Shown: piece by piece, positions 33,046 to 43,480 of the stretch
Layout: each line of letters opens with the position of its first letter
Position numbering within the stretch: the first letter of the stretch is position 1
NCBI GenBank assembly: GCA_017165825.1
Contig: CM029381.1
Span: 2,933,586-2,997,585, forward strand
Length of the DNA stretch: 64,000 nucleotides
Reading direction: 5' to 3'
Source of the DNA: Hepsetus odoe
Lineage: Eukaryota; Chordata; Actinopteri; Characiformes; Hepsetidae
Translations under genes and position numbers: made by a program
Notes under the pieces: generated by a model
Told to the model about the DNA's origin: nothing
Seen by the model: the letters and a program-made list of their open reading frames with translations, nothing else
Databases searched by the model: none

Positions 33046-34234
33046 GTTGAAAAAAAAATGGCATAAACTTTATTTCCCCTCCTTGCTCCAAAAGAGATTG
33101 ACCACGCAAGTTGGCTTTTATACTTTTGGACATTTATGCTGTCAAGTTTATATTATTACCCTTTAACACCTTTTATTGATCTTTTTTTTTTTACTTTATA
33201 GCTCTATCAAATAGTCTTTTTGGACTATTTTGGACACTTGATCCGATTGCTTTCCTTTTTGCAGTTTGCAATTTTGTTTTCTTTTTTCAAGCTAGAGGTG
33301 GAAAATACTAATACTTTTTTTTGCACTTTATTTGAGTGTTTCCTTTTCTAAATGATTCACTCCTGAAATTTTTAGCCAAATACTTGTACTTTCAAAAGAT
33401 ATTTTCATAACAGGCTCTGTACTTCAGTCTGAACACATCTGATGGGAATACTAAATCGTTTTTATTTTACATCTGCTTCCCAACTCCCATTTGACCCTAA
33501 ATAGACAACAACACACAGAAAAGACGATCCCTCTGTGTGCCCATCGGTGCAGGACAGACAGAGACATAAGAGAGAAGACAGGGTGAGTCGACGGTGGAGA
33601 AAAGGTATGTATTGAGTGTGATGTCTATTAACATGGAGTGAGATTCTGTTCAGTTAAGATAATGAGTGAGTGAATCAGAGCTGTTTAGAAAGCCAACGTT
33701 GGGTAAATCAGTAGATGTGTAGGAGTCAAATTTACTTTTTGACTTTTTAAATAGTCCATAAAAAAGGCTAGAAGTAACCAGGGTTCTGTAACAAGAAGAC
33801 AAGACTATGAACTCAGTAATGAAAGAGGTGACTTGATGAGATAACTCGGAGGGGGCGTCTATCCAAGCTTGGCTTGAGTGATCTGGCTGATGAGAAGACA
33901 GACAACAGGTGTGCAGGAATAGGCACTGACTGGTTATCATCACTGTCAGTCAAATAGTGTCCTGAGTAGAAGGTAAAACATGGACTGGAGCAAATCTGGA
34001 ACAGACACTAGACAAGTCATACACAACTCAGACTACAAGGGTAAAATGGACTAGGACATTTGGTACTCCTAAATTGGTCTTAGCCAGATTACTATGGTGA
34101 TACGCAAATCAGCTCCTTTGCAACAACCAATTGACTCTTCCTTTTTCTGTTCAATTCAGAGCAAAAGCAGTCTGGAAGTAGAGGCAGATGACTGTCTTCC
34201 ATCATGAAGCATGTGCATTATGACACGGTGTCTT
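33046..34234. other. No recognisable feature
   Basis: T-rich at the start, then mixed. The 97-codon minus-strand frame at 33,650-33,943 has no recognisable motif. Confidence 0.5.
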
Positions 34235-34615
34235 TTTCGCAAGGCGGTAAAAACCAACAACTGGGACTGTAGCATAGTGTTTTTAGCTCACAGCAAAAAA
34301 GTTGTGGGTTTGATTTTCAAACCAGGGTTTTTTCTGAATGGAGTTTGTAGGTTTCCTCCAGCTGCTGTGGTTTCCTCAAACATTTCAGAGACAATTCAAA
34401 GTGGACTGGAGAGGCTAAAATGTTTTTACAGTACGAAGGACTGGTGATCTGTCCAAGGTTTTTCTCATTCATCTTTTATCTTTTTATAACTGGGAAAGGT
34501 TTCATTACCCTCACTGATCCTGATTAGGATGATGGATGGATGGATGAATGGGTGGACAGACAGATGGATGGGTGGATGGTTGGACAGACAGACGGACGCT
34601 GAATGGATGAATGAA
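34235..34615 (+). mobile_element. SINE-4-like repeat with (GGAT)n tail
   Basis: Forward copy: GTTTTTAGCTCACAGCAAAA, B-box-like GTGGGTTTGATTTTCAAACC, TGAATGGAGTTTGTAGGTTT, CCTCCAGCTGCTGTGGTTTC, CTGGTGATCTGTCCAAGG, CACTGATCCTGATTAGGATG, then GATGGATGGATGGATG and a degenerate GGAT/GGAC array to 34,615. This is a highly diverged tRNA-headed repeat with an RTE-like tail. Confidence 0.75.
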
Positions 34616-35059
34616 AAAACAATACTTTTTATTTGTCAATGACACAACCAAGTAGACTGTCTGTCCACACATGAGCAATTATCACCTGGTCGTACGATTC
34701 CTGAGTCCCTTTACCCCTGACTTCAACCCTGGAAGGGAAAACTGAGTCAATCTGCTGCAAAGTGTGATTTTTAGTAATGCCGAGTCACTATTTGGGGTGT
34801 TTTGTATGAAAGCACTGTTGGATCTCTGCCTTGTCTGGAGGTTCCTCTGGCAGCGGAACGACAGACAGCATAAGTGGTGGATGAGAGGAGCTGTGGGAGG
34901 GAGAGATGGAAGATTGGAATTAGAGACTTTTACCGCCAGAGCAAGAGAGAGAGAAAGTGTGTTGATGAGAGAGAGTGTGGGCGACTGAGATGGGAAGAGC
35001 TAGAAAGAGATACCATGTGAGAGAGAGAGCCCAAGAAGGAGAGAGAGAGAGGCATCATT
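34616..35059. other. Unassigned, GA-rich towards the end
   Basis: Mixed sequence becoming AGAGAG-rich from about 34,940 to 35,050. Frames here are GA artefacts. Confidence 0.45.
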
Positions 35060-35400
35060 GTAAAAAAGAGCATGTTATTATTGACAGCATCCCTTGCGAC
35101 TCCACTCGCTGTGGAGCCGTCTCACATGTTGCCATGAGCTATCATTATCTCCTCTTCTGCGCCTGATGAATTGGTGGCAGCACGGACACCGGAGCAGCCT
35201 ATATTTAATGGGCTCTCCCATCCATGGCCTGCTCTCGGAAGCCTCTTACAAACCCATTTAGACGCAAGACTGTAGATTTCATAGCTCCCTCGGCGCTGCA
35301 ATCTCTTTCAGGAAGTGTAGGGCTGTATCTGAGTCCTGGGCCTACAGTATACCAAACTCCAAATCCCATAATGCACCACTGTGCTCCCTGCATATGAGAC
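35060..35400. other. Candidate conserved non-coding block
   Basis: Balanced, non-repetitive block with AGCTATCATTATCTCC and CCTATATTTAATGGGC strings. Composition-based inference. Confidence 0.3.
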
Positions 35401-35479
35401 AGGCTGTTTTCATTAGAAGTATAACAGGTTTTCCAAAGGCCAAACTTTCACTTTCACTTACCCATACAATACAGCAAAG

Positions 35480-36480
35480 TGGCAATATCTATCATTATGA
35501 CATCTGAGCCACAATGCAATATTATCACAATAAGTAAGCCATGATACAAGGTTATAATGACATTTGCACCATAATATTATCATAATACTTGAGCCATGAT
35601 ACATTATTATCATAATATTTGATGGTAACTGAGCCACATTACATAGTTTCATGACATTTAAGCTATGATGGAATATTAAACCAACGCTTAATCCACTATA
35701 CGATGCAATAAGGTTACCTAAGCAATGCGATATATCACAATAATAGAGCCACAATATGATATTATTGCAAAATTATGCAATATTATTATAATTGAACCGC
35801 TAAACAATATATTTCAATAATTTAAGACACAACATGATATTTATCAGGCAATGTGAGCCACATTACAATTTTATCACAACACATTAGCCACAACCAATAA
35901 GAGACCAGCTATGTTAAGAGTTGGAGACAGTGGCACTGACAAAAAGGACAGGAGGCGGAGTTGGATGTGTCAGAATTAAAGATGCTGAGATTTCCGTTAG
36001 GTGTGATGAGGATGGACAAGATTAGAAATGCATATATTAGAGGGAAAACTCTAGACATGTCCAGAGGAGAGACAAGGAGTATATCAGGAGAAGGATGCTG
36101 AAGATGGGGTTGCCAGGAAAGAGGAAAAGAGGAAGGACAAAGAGGCGGTTTATGATGTGCTGAGAGAGGATATGCAGGGGGTCGGTTTGAAGAAGGAAGA
36201 TGTAGAAGACCATAAGAAATGGAAAGGGTTAATCAGGTGTGGCAGTCCTTAAACGGGAACAGCCAAAAGAAGAAGAAGAAGATTAGCCACAATAAGATAT
36301 TATTCTCACATTTCAGCCACAATTTTATATCACCTCAGTCACAGCATAAAATTATACTTGAGTCACAATCTGGCAATTCCATGATATGTTTTTCATCAAA
36401 CAAAAATTTAAGCATTATTACAACATTATCACAATATTTCATTTATTATATGATATCCAGATGCAATAATCATATTTGAC
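35480..36480. repeat. Degenerate AT-rich tandem repeat, split by a LINE
   Basis: Recurring GAGCCACAATA ... ATTATCACAATA motif about every 30-40 bp from 35,480 to 35,893. It resumes at 36,282-36,480 after an inserted LINE fragment. At least ten diverged units. Similar sequence (TAGCCATGCTGAGTCAC) reappears at 43,111, on the far side of the LINE cluster. Confidence 0.75.
35894..36281 (+). mobile_element. GAA-tail LINE 3' fragment with target duplication
   Basis: Starts GAGACCAGCTATGTTAAGAG, continues through the C-terminal coding segment, and ends GGGAACAGCCAAAAGAAGAA plus (GAA)n. The flanking 11-bp repeat ATTAGCCACAA at 35,883-35,893 and 36,282-36,292 is the target duplication. Frames are broken. 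Confidence 0.93.
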
Positions 36481-39046
36481 ATCATCAACAAAACAGACTT
36501 CCATACCGGATTGGTCAAGGCACGGGTTAACAACGATTGCCACCAGTACTGTTAGCCTACAGGGTGCTGGTGGACAATAGGCTACTGTTAGCCAAAAGAG
36601 AAGAAGAAGAAGAGGAGGAAGGCATGTCCAGAGGCAGGAATACAGAAGGAAGTGGAGGAGAGTGGCAGTGAGGGTAGGAACTTTGAATGTTGGCAGCATG
36701 ACTGGTAAAGTTAGAGAATTAGCTGATATGATGAAGAGAAGGAAGGCTCATATGTTTTGTGTGCAAGAGACTAGATGAAAGGGTAGTAAGGCCAAGTGTA
36801 TTGGAGGAGGGTTTAAATTGTTAAACCATGTTGTGGATGGAAGGAGGAAGGGGGGAGGTATTATCCTGAAAGATGAGTATGTGAAGAGTGTTTTGGAGTT
36901 TGAAGCTGGAAGTTGAAGGTGTGATAATGAATGTTGTTAGTGCTTATGCCCTACAAGTTGGTTGTGAGATGGAAGAGAAAGAAGAATTCTGGAATGATCT
37001 AGATGAAGTGATAGAAAGTGTACCCAGGGGAGACAGAGTGGTGATTGTTGCAGATTTTAAAGGATATGCTGGTGAAGGAAACAGAGGTCGTCAAGAGGTG
37101 ATGGGCAGGTATGGTGTCAAAGAGACGATTGCAACCATTGAAGATGGTTGTAGATTGTGCGAAAAGGATGGAAATGGCTGTAGTTAATACTTGTTTTAAG
37201 AAGAGGGAGGAGCACAGGGTGACATATAAGAGTGGAGGAAGATGCTCACAGGTGGATTATATCCCCTTGCAGGAGGGTCAGTCTAAAGGAGATTGGAGAC
37301 TGCAAAGTAGTGACAGGGGAGAGTGTAGCTAAACAGCATAGGATGGTGGTCTGTAGGATGACCTTGGCAGTCAAGAAGAGGGGGAAAGTGGTGGAAGCTG
37401 AAGAATGAGGACTGCAAGGTACAATTCAAGCAGAAGTTAACACGTGCACTGGAGCGTAGTAAAGGGTGCTGGGCAACCACTGCAAAAGTGGTAAGGGACA
37501 GAGCTAGAAAGGTACTTGGTGTGATATCTGGAAAGATGAAAGAGGATGAGGAAACCTGATGGTGGAACCCAGAAGTCCAGGAGTGTGTTCAGAAGAAGAG
37601 GCAAGCGAAGAAGAAGTTGGACAGTCAGAGAGATGAAGAAAGTAGACAGGATTACCAGGAGATGAAATGCAGGCTCAGATAAGGTGTTTGGTGAATTGTA
37701 TGAGAAGTTGAACAGAAAGGAAGGTGAAAAGGACCTTTACCGATTGGCTTGAGATAAAGACTGGGAAAAATGTGTAGCAGGTCAGGGCGATTAAGAATAG
37801 AAATGGAAACATACTCTCAAGTGAACAGAGTGTGTTGAGCAGATGGAAGAAGTTCTTTGAGCAGCTGATGAGTGAATAGAATGAGAGAGAGAGAGAAGAT
37901 TGGATGATGTGAGGATAGTGAACCAAGAATTGCAGCAAATAAGCAAGATTTGAAGTATGAGCAGCAATAAAGAGGATGAAGAATAAAAGGTTGATGACAT
38001 ACTGGTGGAAGCATGGAGGTGTTTAGGAGAGATGGCAGTGGAGTTTCTGACCAAATTGTTTAATACAATCTTGGAAAGTGAGAGGAGCCTGAGGAGTGGA
38101 GATGATGTATACTGGTACTGGTTTTCAAGAATAAGGGTGATGCACAGAGCTGTAGTAACTATAGAGGGATAAAATTGATCAGCCACAGCATGAAGTTATG
38201 GGAAAGAGTAGTGGAAGCTAGGTAAAGAAAAGAGGTGATGATTAGTGAACAGCAAGATGGTTTTATGCTGAGAAAGAGCACTACAGATGCAACATTTGCT
38301 CTGAGGGTGTTGATGCTGAAGTTAAAAGAGAAGATCAAAAGGAGTTGCATTGTGCCTTTTTGGACTTGGAGAAAGCATATGAAAGGGTGCCCAGAGAGGA
38401 GTTGTGATTTTCTATGAGGATGTCAGGTGTTGCAGAGGAGTATGTGTGAGTAGTTAAGGATATAGCAGGATATGTATGAGGGCAGTGTGACAGTGGTGAG
38501 ATCTGCAGTAGGAGTGGTGGATGCTTTTAAGGAAAAGGTTATATCACATCAAGGATCAGCTCTTAGCCCATTCTTGTTTGCAACAGGAATGGATAGGTTG
38601 ATGGACGAGGTTATATCTTCATGGATGATGATGTTTGCTGATAAAATTGTGATATGTAGCGAGAGTAGGGAGCAGCTTGATCAGAACCTGGAGAGATGGA
38701 GATATGCTCTAGAGAGGAGAGGAGTGAAAGTGAGTAGGACAAAGACAGAATACACGAGTGTGTATGAAAAGGAGAAAAGTGGAGTGGTTAGGATGCAGGG
38801 AGTAGAGGTGACAAAGGTGGAGGAATTTAAATACTTGGGATCAACAGTTCATAGTAACAGCGAGTGTGGAAGTGATGTGAAGAAGAGAGTGCAGGCAGGT
38901 TGGAATGGGTGGAGAAGAGTGGCTGGAGTGATTTGTGACAGATGGGTACCAGCAAGAATAAAAGGGAAGGTTTACAGAAAAGTAGTGAGTACAGCTATGT
39001 TGTACTGGTTGGAGATGGTGGCACTGACGAAAAGACAGGATGCGGA
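36480..39046 (+). pseudogene. GAA-tail LINE (APE type, RTE-like), decayed
   Basis: Corresponds to the 62.6-kb copy but runs on into the reverse transcriptase. Starts 5'-truncated near CTTCCATACCGGATTGG. The endonuclease part has TLNVGSMTGK (36,680) and VQETR followed by a stop (36,770), YALQVG (36,945), and ADFKGYAGEG, where the catalytic DFN is DFK. The reverse transcriptase part has KSTTDATFALR (38,275), a broken LEKAYERVP (38,370), FADK in place of FADD (38,635), and KYLGST (38,830). Many stops and frameshifts and both altered catalytic sites make it dead. The 3' end of the LINE is missing; sequence passes directly into the shared block at 39,047. Family name uncertain: an APE-type LINE probably near RTE/RTE-X. 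Confidence 0.9.
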
Positions 39047-39261
39047 GCTGGAGGACCCACAAAGGACCCACAAAGCAGGACAAATCTAGAAGGCTCGGCA
39101 CCACACATAAAAAATGACACAATGAATAAACAATGTCCATAATGCAAATCCAATACAATTTCAATTTAAAGACATGATGTCCATTCCTGCTCACTCGCTC
39201 ACTCAGCAGGACAGAATTAGATGACAATTGCATTTGTATTTGTTCTCCAATATTCAATTAT
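39047..39261 (+). repeat. Shared block, copy 2, left part
   Basis: GGACCCACAAAGCAGGAC, AACAATGTCCATAATGCAAA, TCAATTTAAAGACATGATGT, CCATTCCTGCTCACTCGC and TTTGTTCTCCAATATTCAAT match 29,911-30,300 reversed. Has a 13-bp direct duplication at its start (GGACCCACAAAGG). The right part is at 42,623-42,690. Confidence 0.88.
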
Positions 39262-42200
39262 CTCCACTATAACCACTATCTCCTCCTTGAACCGCCACCT
39301 TATCGTGGTGGAGGGGTTTACGTGTCCCAATGATCCTGGGAGCTATGTTGTCCGGAGCTTTATGCCCCTGGTAGGGGCACCCAAGGCAAACAGGTCCTAG
39401 GTGAGGGAAGAGACAAAGAGCGGTTCAGAGGACCTCTTATGATGTTTAAAAACTTTGGAAGACGTTCTCCCTCGCCCGGACGTGGGTCACCGGGGCCTCC
39501 CTCTGGAGCCAGGCCTGGAGGTGGGGCCCGCTGGCGAGCGCCTGGTGGTCGGGCCTTCACCCATGGGGCCCGGCCGGGCTTAGCCCGAAGAGGCAACGTG
39601 GGTCCCCCTTCCCATGGGCTCAGCACCTGTGGGAGGGGCCAAAGAGGTCGGGTGCGTTGTGAGCTGGGCGGTGGCCGAAAACGGGGGCCTTGGCGGTCCG
39701 ATCCTCGGCTGCAGAAGCTGGCTCTAGGGACGTGGAACGTCACCTCTCTGGTGGGGAAGGAGCCTGAGCTAGTGCGCGAGGTTGAGCAGTTCCAGCTAGA
39801 TATAGTTGGACTCACCTCGACGCACAGCTTGGACTCTGGAACCAGTCTCCTTGAGAGGGGCTGGACTCTTTTCCACTCTGGAGTTGCCACGAGTTGTCAC
39901 GTGAGAGGCGCCGAACAGGTGTGGGCATACTTATTGCCCCACGGCTTGGGGCCAGTACATTGGGATTTACCCCGGTAGATGAGAGGGTGGCAGGTCCTTA
40001 GTGTTGTCTGCACTTATGCGCCAAACAGCATTCTGTACTACCCACCCTTTCTGGGGTCTCTGGAGGGGGCGCTAGAGAGCGTCCCTCCTGGTGACTCCAT
40101 CGTTCTGCTGGGGGACTTCAATGCTCACGTGGGTAATGACAGTGACACCTGGAAGGCCGTAATTGGGAGGAATGGCCCCCCTGATCTGAACCAGAGCGGT
40201 GTTTTGTTATTGGACTTTTGTGCTCGTCACGGATTGTCCATAACGAACACCATGTTCAGGCATAAGGATGTCCACATGTGCACCTGGCACCAGGACACCC
40301 TAGGCCGCAGTTCAATGATCGACTTTGTGGTCGTGTCATTGGACTTGCGGCCCCATGTCTTGGACACTCGGGTAAAGAGAGGGGCGGAGCTGTCAACCGA
40401 CCATCACCTGGTGGTGAGTTGGCTTCGTTGGTGGGGGAGGATGCCGGTCAGACCTGGTAGGCCCAAACGCATCGTGAGGGTCTGCTGAGAACGTCTGGCA
40501 GAGTCCCCTGTCAGGACAAGCTTCAACTCCCACCTCCGTCAAAGCTTTAACCACGTCCCGGGGGAGGTGGGGGACATTGAGTCTGAATGGACTATGTTCC
40601 GCACCTCCATTGTCAAGGCGGCTGACCGGAGCTGTGGCCGGGAGGTGGTCGGTGCCTGTCGCGGTGGCAACCCTAGAACCCGTTGGTGGACACCAGCGGT
40701 GAGGGATGCCATCAAGCTGAAGAAGGAGTCCTACCGGGCCTTTTTGGCCAGTGGGGCTCCGGAGGCAGCTGATAGGTACCGACAGGCCAAGCGGAATGCG
40801 GCTCTGGTGGTTGCTGAGGCAAAAACTCGGGCATGGGAGGAGTTTGGAGAGGCCATGGAGAAGGACTTCCAGACGGCTTCGAGGAAATTCTGGTCCACCA
40901 TCCGGCGTCTCAGGAGGGGAAAGCAGTGCACGGTCAACACAGTGTATAGTGGGGATGGTGCGCTGCTGACCTCGACTCGGGACGTTGTGGGTCGGTGGGG
41001 GGAGTACTTCGAAGACCTCCTTAATTCCACCAACATGCCTTCCGAGGAGGAAGCAGAGCCTGGTGACATCGAGGTGGACTCTTCCATCTCTGGGGTCGAG
41101 GTTGCCAAGGTGGTCAAAAAGCTCCTTGGTGGCAGGGCTCCGGGAGTGGATGAGATCCGCCCAGAGTTCCTCAAGGCTCTGGATGTTGTAGGACTGTCAT
41201 GGCTGACACGCCTCTGCAACATCACGTGGACATCGGGGACGGTGCCTCTGGATTGGCAAACCGGGGTGGTGGTCCCCCTCTTTAAGAAAGGGGACCGGAG
41301 GGTGTGTTCCAATTATCGAGGGATCACACTTCTCAGCCTCCCGGGGAAAGTCTATTCAGGGGTCCTGGAAAGGAGGGTCCATCAGATAGTCGAACCTCAG
41401 ATCCAGGAGGAGCAATGTGGTTTTCGTCCAGGTCGCGGAACAGTGGACCAGCTCTACACCCTTAGCAGGGTCCTGGAGGGTGCATGGGAGTTTGCCCAAC
41501 CAGTTTACATGTGCTTTGTGGACTTGGAGAAGGCATTCGACTGTGTCCCACGGGGGCTCCTGTGGGGGGTACTCCGGGAGTATGGGGTATCAGATTCCCT
41601 GTTAAGGGCTGTCCGGTCCCTGTACAACCGGTGTCAGAGCTTGGTCCGCATTGCCGGCAGTAAGTCGGACCTGTTCCCGGTGAGGGTTGGACTCCGCCAG
41701 GGCTGCCCTTTGTCACCGATCCTGTTCATAACTTTTATGGACAGGATTTCTAGGCGCAGCCAGGGCGTTGAGGGGGTCCGGTTTGGTGGGCTCAGGATTG
41801 GGTCTCTGCTTTTTGCAGATGACGTTGTCCTGTTGGCCTCATCATGCCGTGACCTTCAGCACTCTCTGGATTGGTTCGCAGCCGAGTGTGAAGCGGCTGG
41901 GATGAGAATCAGCACCTCTAAATCTGAGGCCATGGTCCTCAGTCGGAAAAGGGTGGAATGCCCTCTCAGGATTTGGAGCGAGACCTTGCCCCAAGTGGAG
42001 GAGTTTAAGTATCTTGGGATCTTGTTCATGAGTGAGGGTAAGATGGAGCGGGAGATCGACAGGCGGATCGGGGCAGCTTCTGCAGTGATGCGGGCTCTGC
42101 ATCGGTCCGTCATGGTGAAGAAGGAGCTGAGCCAGAAGGCAAAGCTCTCAATTTACCAGTCGATCTACGTTCCCACCCTCACCTATGGTCACGAGCTGTG

Positions 42201-42634
42201 GGTAGTGACCGAAAGAACGAGATCGCGAATACAAGCGGCCGAAATGAGTTTCCTCCGCAGGGTGTCTGGACTCTCCCTTAGAGATAGGGTGAGAAGCTCA
42301 GCCATCCGGGAGGGGCTCAAAGTAGAGCCGCTGCTCCTCCGCATCGAGAGGAGTCAGATGAGGTGGCTCGGGCATCTGATTAGGATACCCCCTGGACGCC
42401 TCCCTGGTGAGGTGTTCCGGGCACGTCCCACCGGAAAGAGACCCCGGGGAAGACCCAGGACACGCTGGAGAGACTATGTCTCTCAGCTGGCCTGGGAACG
42501 CCTTGGGATCCGCCTGGAGGAGCTGGAAGAAGTGGCCGGAGAGAGGGAAGTCTGGGCATCCCTGCTGGAGCTGCTGCCCCCGCGACCCGACCTCGGATAA
42601 GCGGAAGAAAATGGATGGATGGATATTCAATTAT
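39250..42634 (+). mobile_element. Rex3 LINE (RTE clade), near full length
   Basis: The insertion is 39,262-42,622 with a 12-bp target duplication ATATTCAATTAT at 39,250-39,261 and 42,623-42,634. The 5' UTR holds TCCTTGAACCGCCACCTTAT and GGTAGGGGCACCCAAGGCAA. The body encodes an endonuclease and reverse transcriptase. The 3' end follows the stop codon at once: GATAAGCGGAAGAAAATGG and (GGAT)n. A short 3' UTR with a GATG-type tail is a known Rex3 feature. The Rex3 PCR primer pair used in fish cytogenetics, as I recall it, matches at 41,698-41,718 (exact) and 41,254-41,273 (one mismatch). Confidence 0.95.
39439..42600 (+). pseudogene. Rex3 ORF: endonuclease-reverse transcriptase, two stops
   Basis: One frame of 1,054 codons broken by TAG at 39,976-39,978 and TGA at 40,486-40,488. 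The second looks like a Trp codon (TGG) changed to TGA, in VRVC*ERLAE. Around 39,900-40,000 the best match moves to another frame (GFTPVDERVAGP), so a pair of indels is likely. APE endonuclease: GTWNVTSL (39,726), LLGDFNAHVG (40,110), STDHHLVVSW (40,396). Reverse transcriptase: APGVDEIRPEF (41,137), VDLEKAFD with the first catalytic Asp (41,518-41,541), GLRQGCPLSP (41,690), FADD (41,812-41,823). The C-terminal LTYGHELWV region and PPRPDLG end are intact. It would nick DNA and prime reverse transcription from its own RNA. The open 677-codon part (40,567-42,600) covers the whole polymerase, but the endonuclease is separated from it, so this copy is presumably non-autonomous. The start ATG is uncertain. 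Confidence 0.93.
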
Positions 42635-42690
42635 TTCAATTATTTTCCAAAATGCTATGAAACAAATCGTTTTCGTAAGTTAGAAGACTG
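42623..42690 (+). repeat. Shared block, copy 2, right part
   Basis: After the Rex3 target duplication, TTCAATTATTTTCCAAAATG, CTATGAAAC and TTTTCGTAAGTTAG continue the alignment with the 29.9-kb copy (there TTCAATTATTTTCCAAGATG ... TTTTTGTAAGTTC). Confidence 0.88.
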
Positions 42691-43105
42691 TGCTCCTACC
42701 AGCTATGTTGTACGGGTTGGAGACGGTGGCACTGATGAAAAGACAGGAGGCTGGTGTCAGATTTAAAGATGCTGAGATTTTCGTTGGCTTTGAGGGGGGA
42801 TGGACAGGATTAGAAATAAGTATAGTAGAGGGAACGCTCAGGCTAGATGTTTTGGAGACAAAGTTAGAGAGACAAGGTTGCATGTCCAGAGATGAGGATT
42901 ATATTGCGAGGATGTAGAAGATGGAACTGCCAGGAAAGAGAAAAAGAGGAAAACCAAAGAGGAGGTTTATGGACGTGGTGAGAGAGGACATGCAGGTGGT
43001 CGGTTTGAAAGAGGAAGATGCAGAGGACAGGAAGAAATGGAAACTGGTGATCCACTGTGGCAACCCCTAAACAGGAGCAGCCAAAAGAAGAAGAAGAAGA
43101 AGAAG
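42685..43105 (+). mobile_element. GAA-tail LINE, 3' fragment with tail
   Basis: GACTGTGCTCCTACCAGCTA to CAACCCCTAAACAGGAGCAG then CCAAAAGAAGAAGAAGAAGA. Same 5' breakpoint as the 29.5-kb fragment. Encodes a broken C-terminus (PKRRFMDVVRED-like region near 42,955). Confidence 0.93.
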
Positions 43106-43315
43106 ATATTTTAGCCATGCTGAGTCACTTTATTAGGTTTTATAAGTGAAGGAATTAAATATTATATGCATTATTTGCATTATTGGCTTTTTGTAATTTA
43201 TCAATTTGCTCAAGTCTTGAGCCAATTTTTATCTTTCATATTTTTTCAGGGAATCAATCTGTTGCAGCAAAAATACTTTTTATACCTGTTAACTGTCTTA
43301 TCTTTGGCATATTAT

Positions 43316-43480
43316 TTACATTTACATTTACGGCATTTAGCAGACGTTCTTATCCAGAGTGACTTCCATGTCCTAATTACAGGGACAGTCCCCCTGGAGC
43401 AACTCAGGGTTAAGGGTCTTGCTCAGGGACCCAGTGGTGGTAGTGCTAGAGGTGGGATTCAAACCTGGGACCTCTTGATC
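43316..43480 (-). mobile_element. SINE-3 copy, head truncated
   Basis: TTTACATTTACGGCATTTAG, CAGACGTTCTTATCCAGAGT, TGCTCAGGGACCCAGTGGTG and GGTGGGATTCAAACCTGGGA match the 25.3-kb copy. It stops at GACCTCTTGATC, so the first ~45 bp of the tRNA-like head are missing. The TTTACA tail is duplicated here. Confidence 0.9.

Noticed and set aside
34960..35050. Arg-Glu-rich frames
   Set aside because: Products of an imperfect GA-rich stretch.
40731..41312. 193-codon minus-strand frame
   Set aside because: Antisense shadow of the Rex3 reverse transcriptase region.
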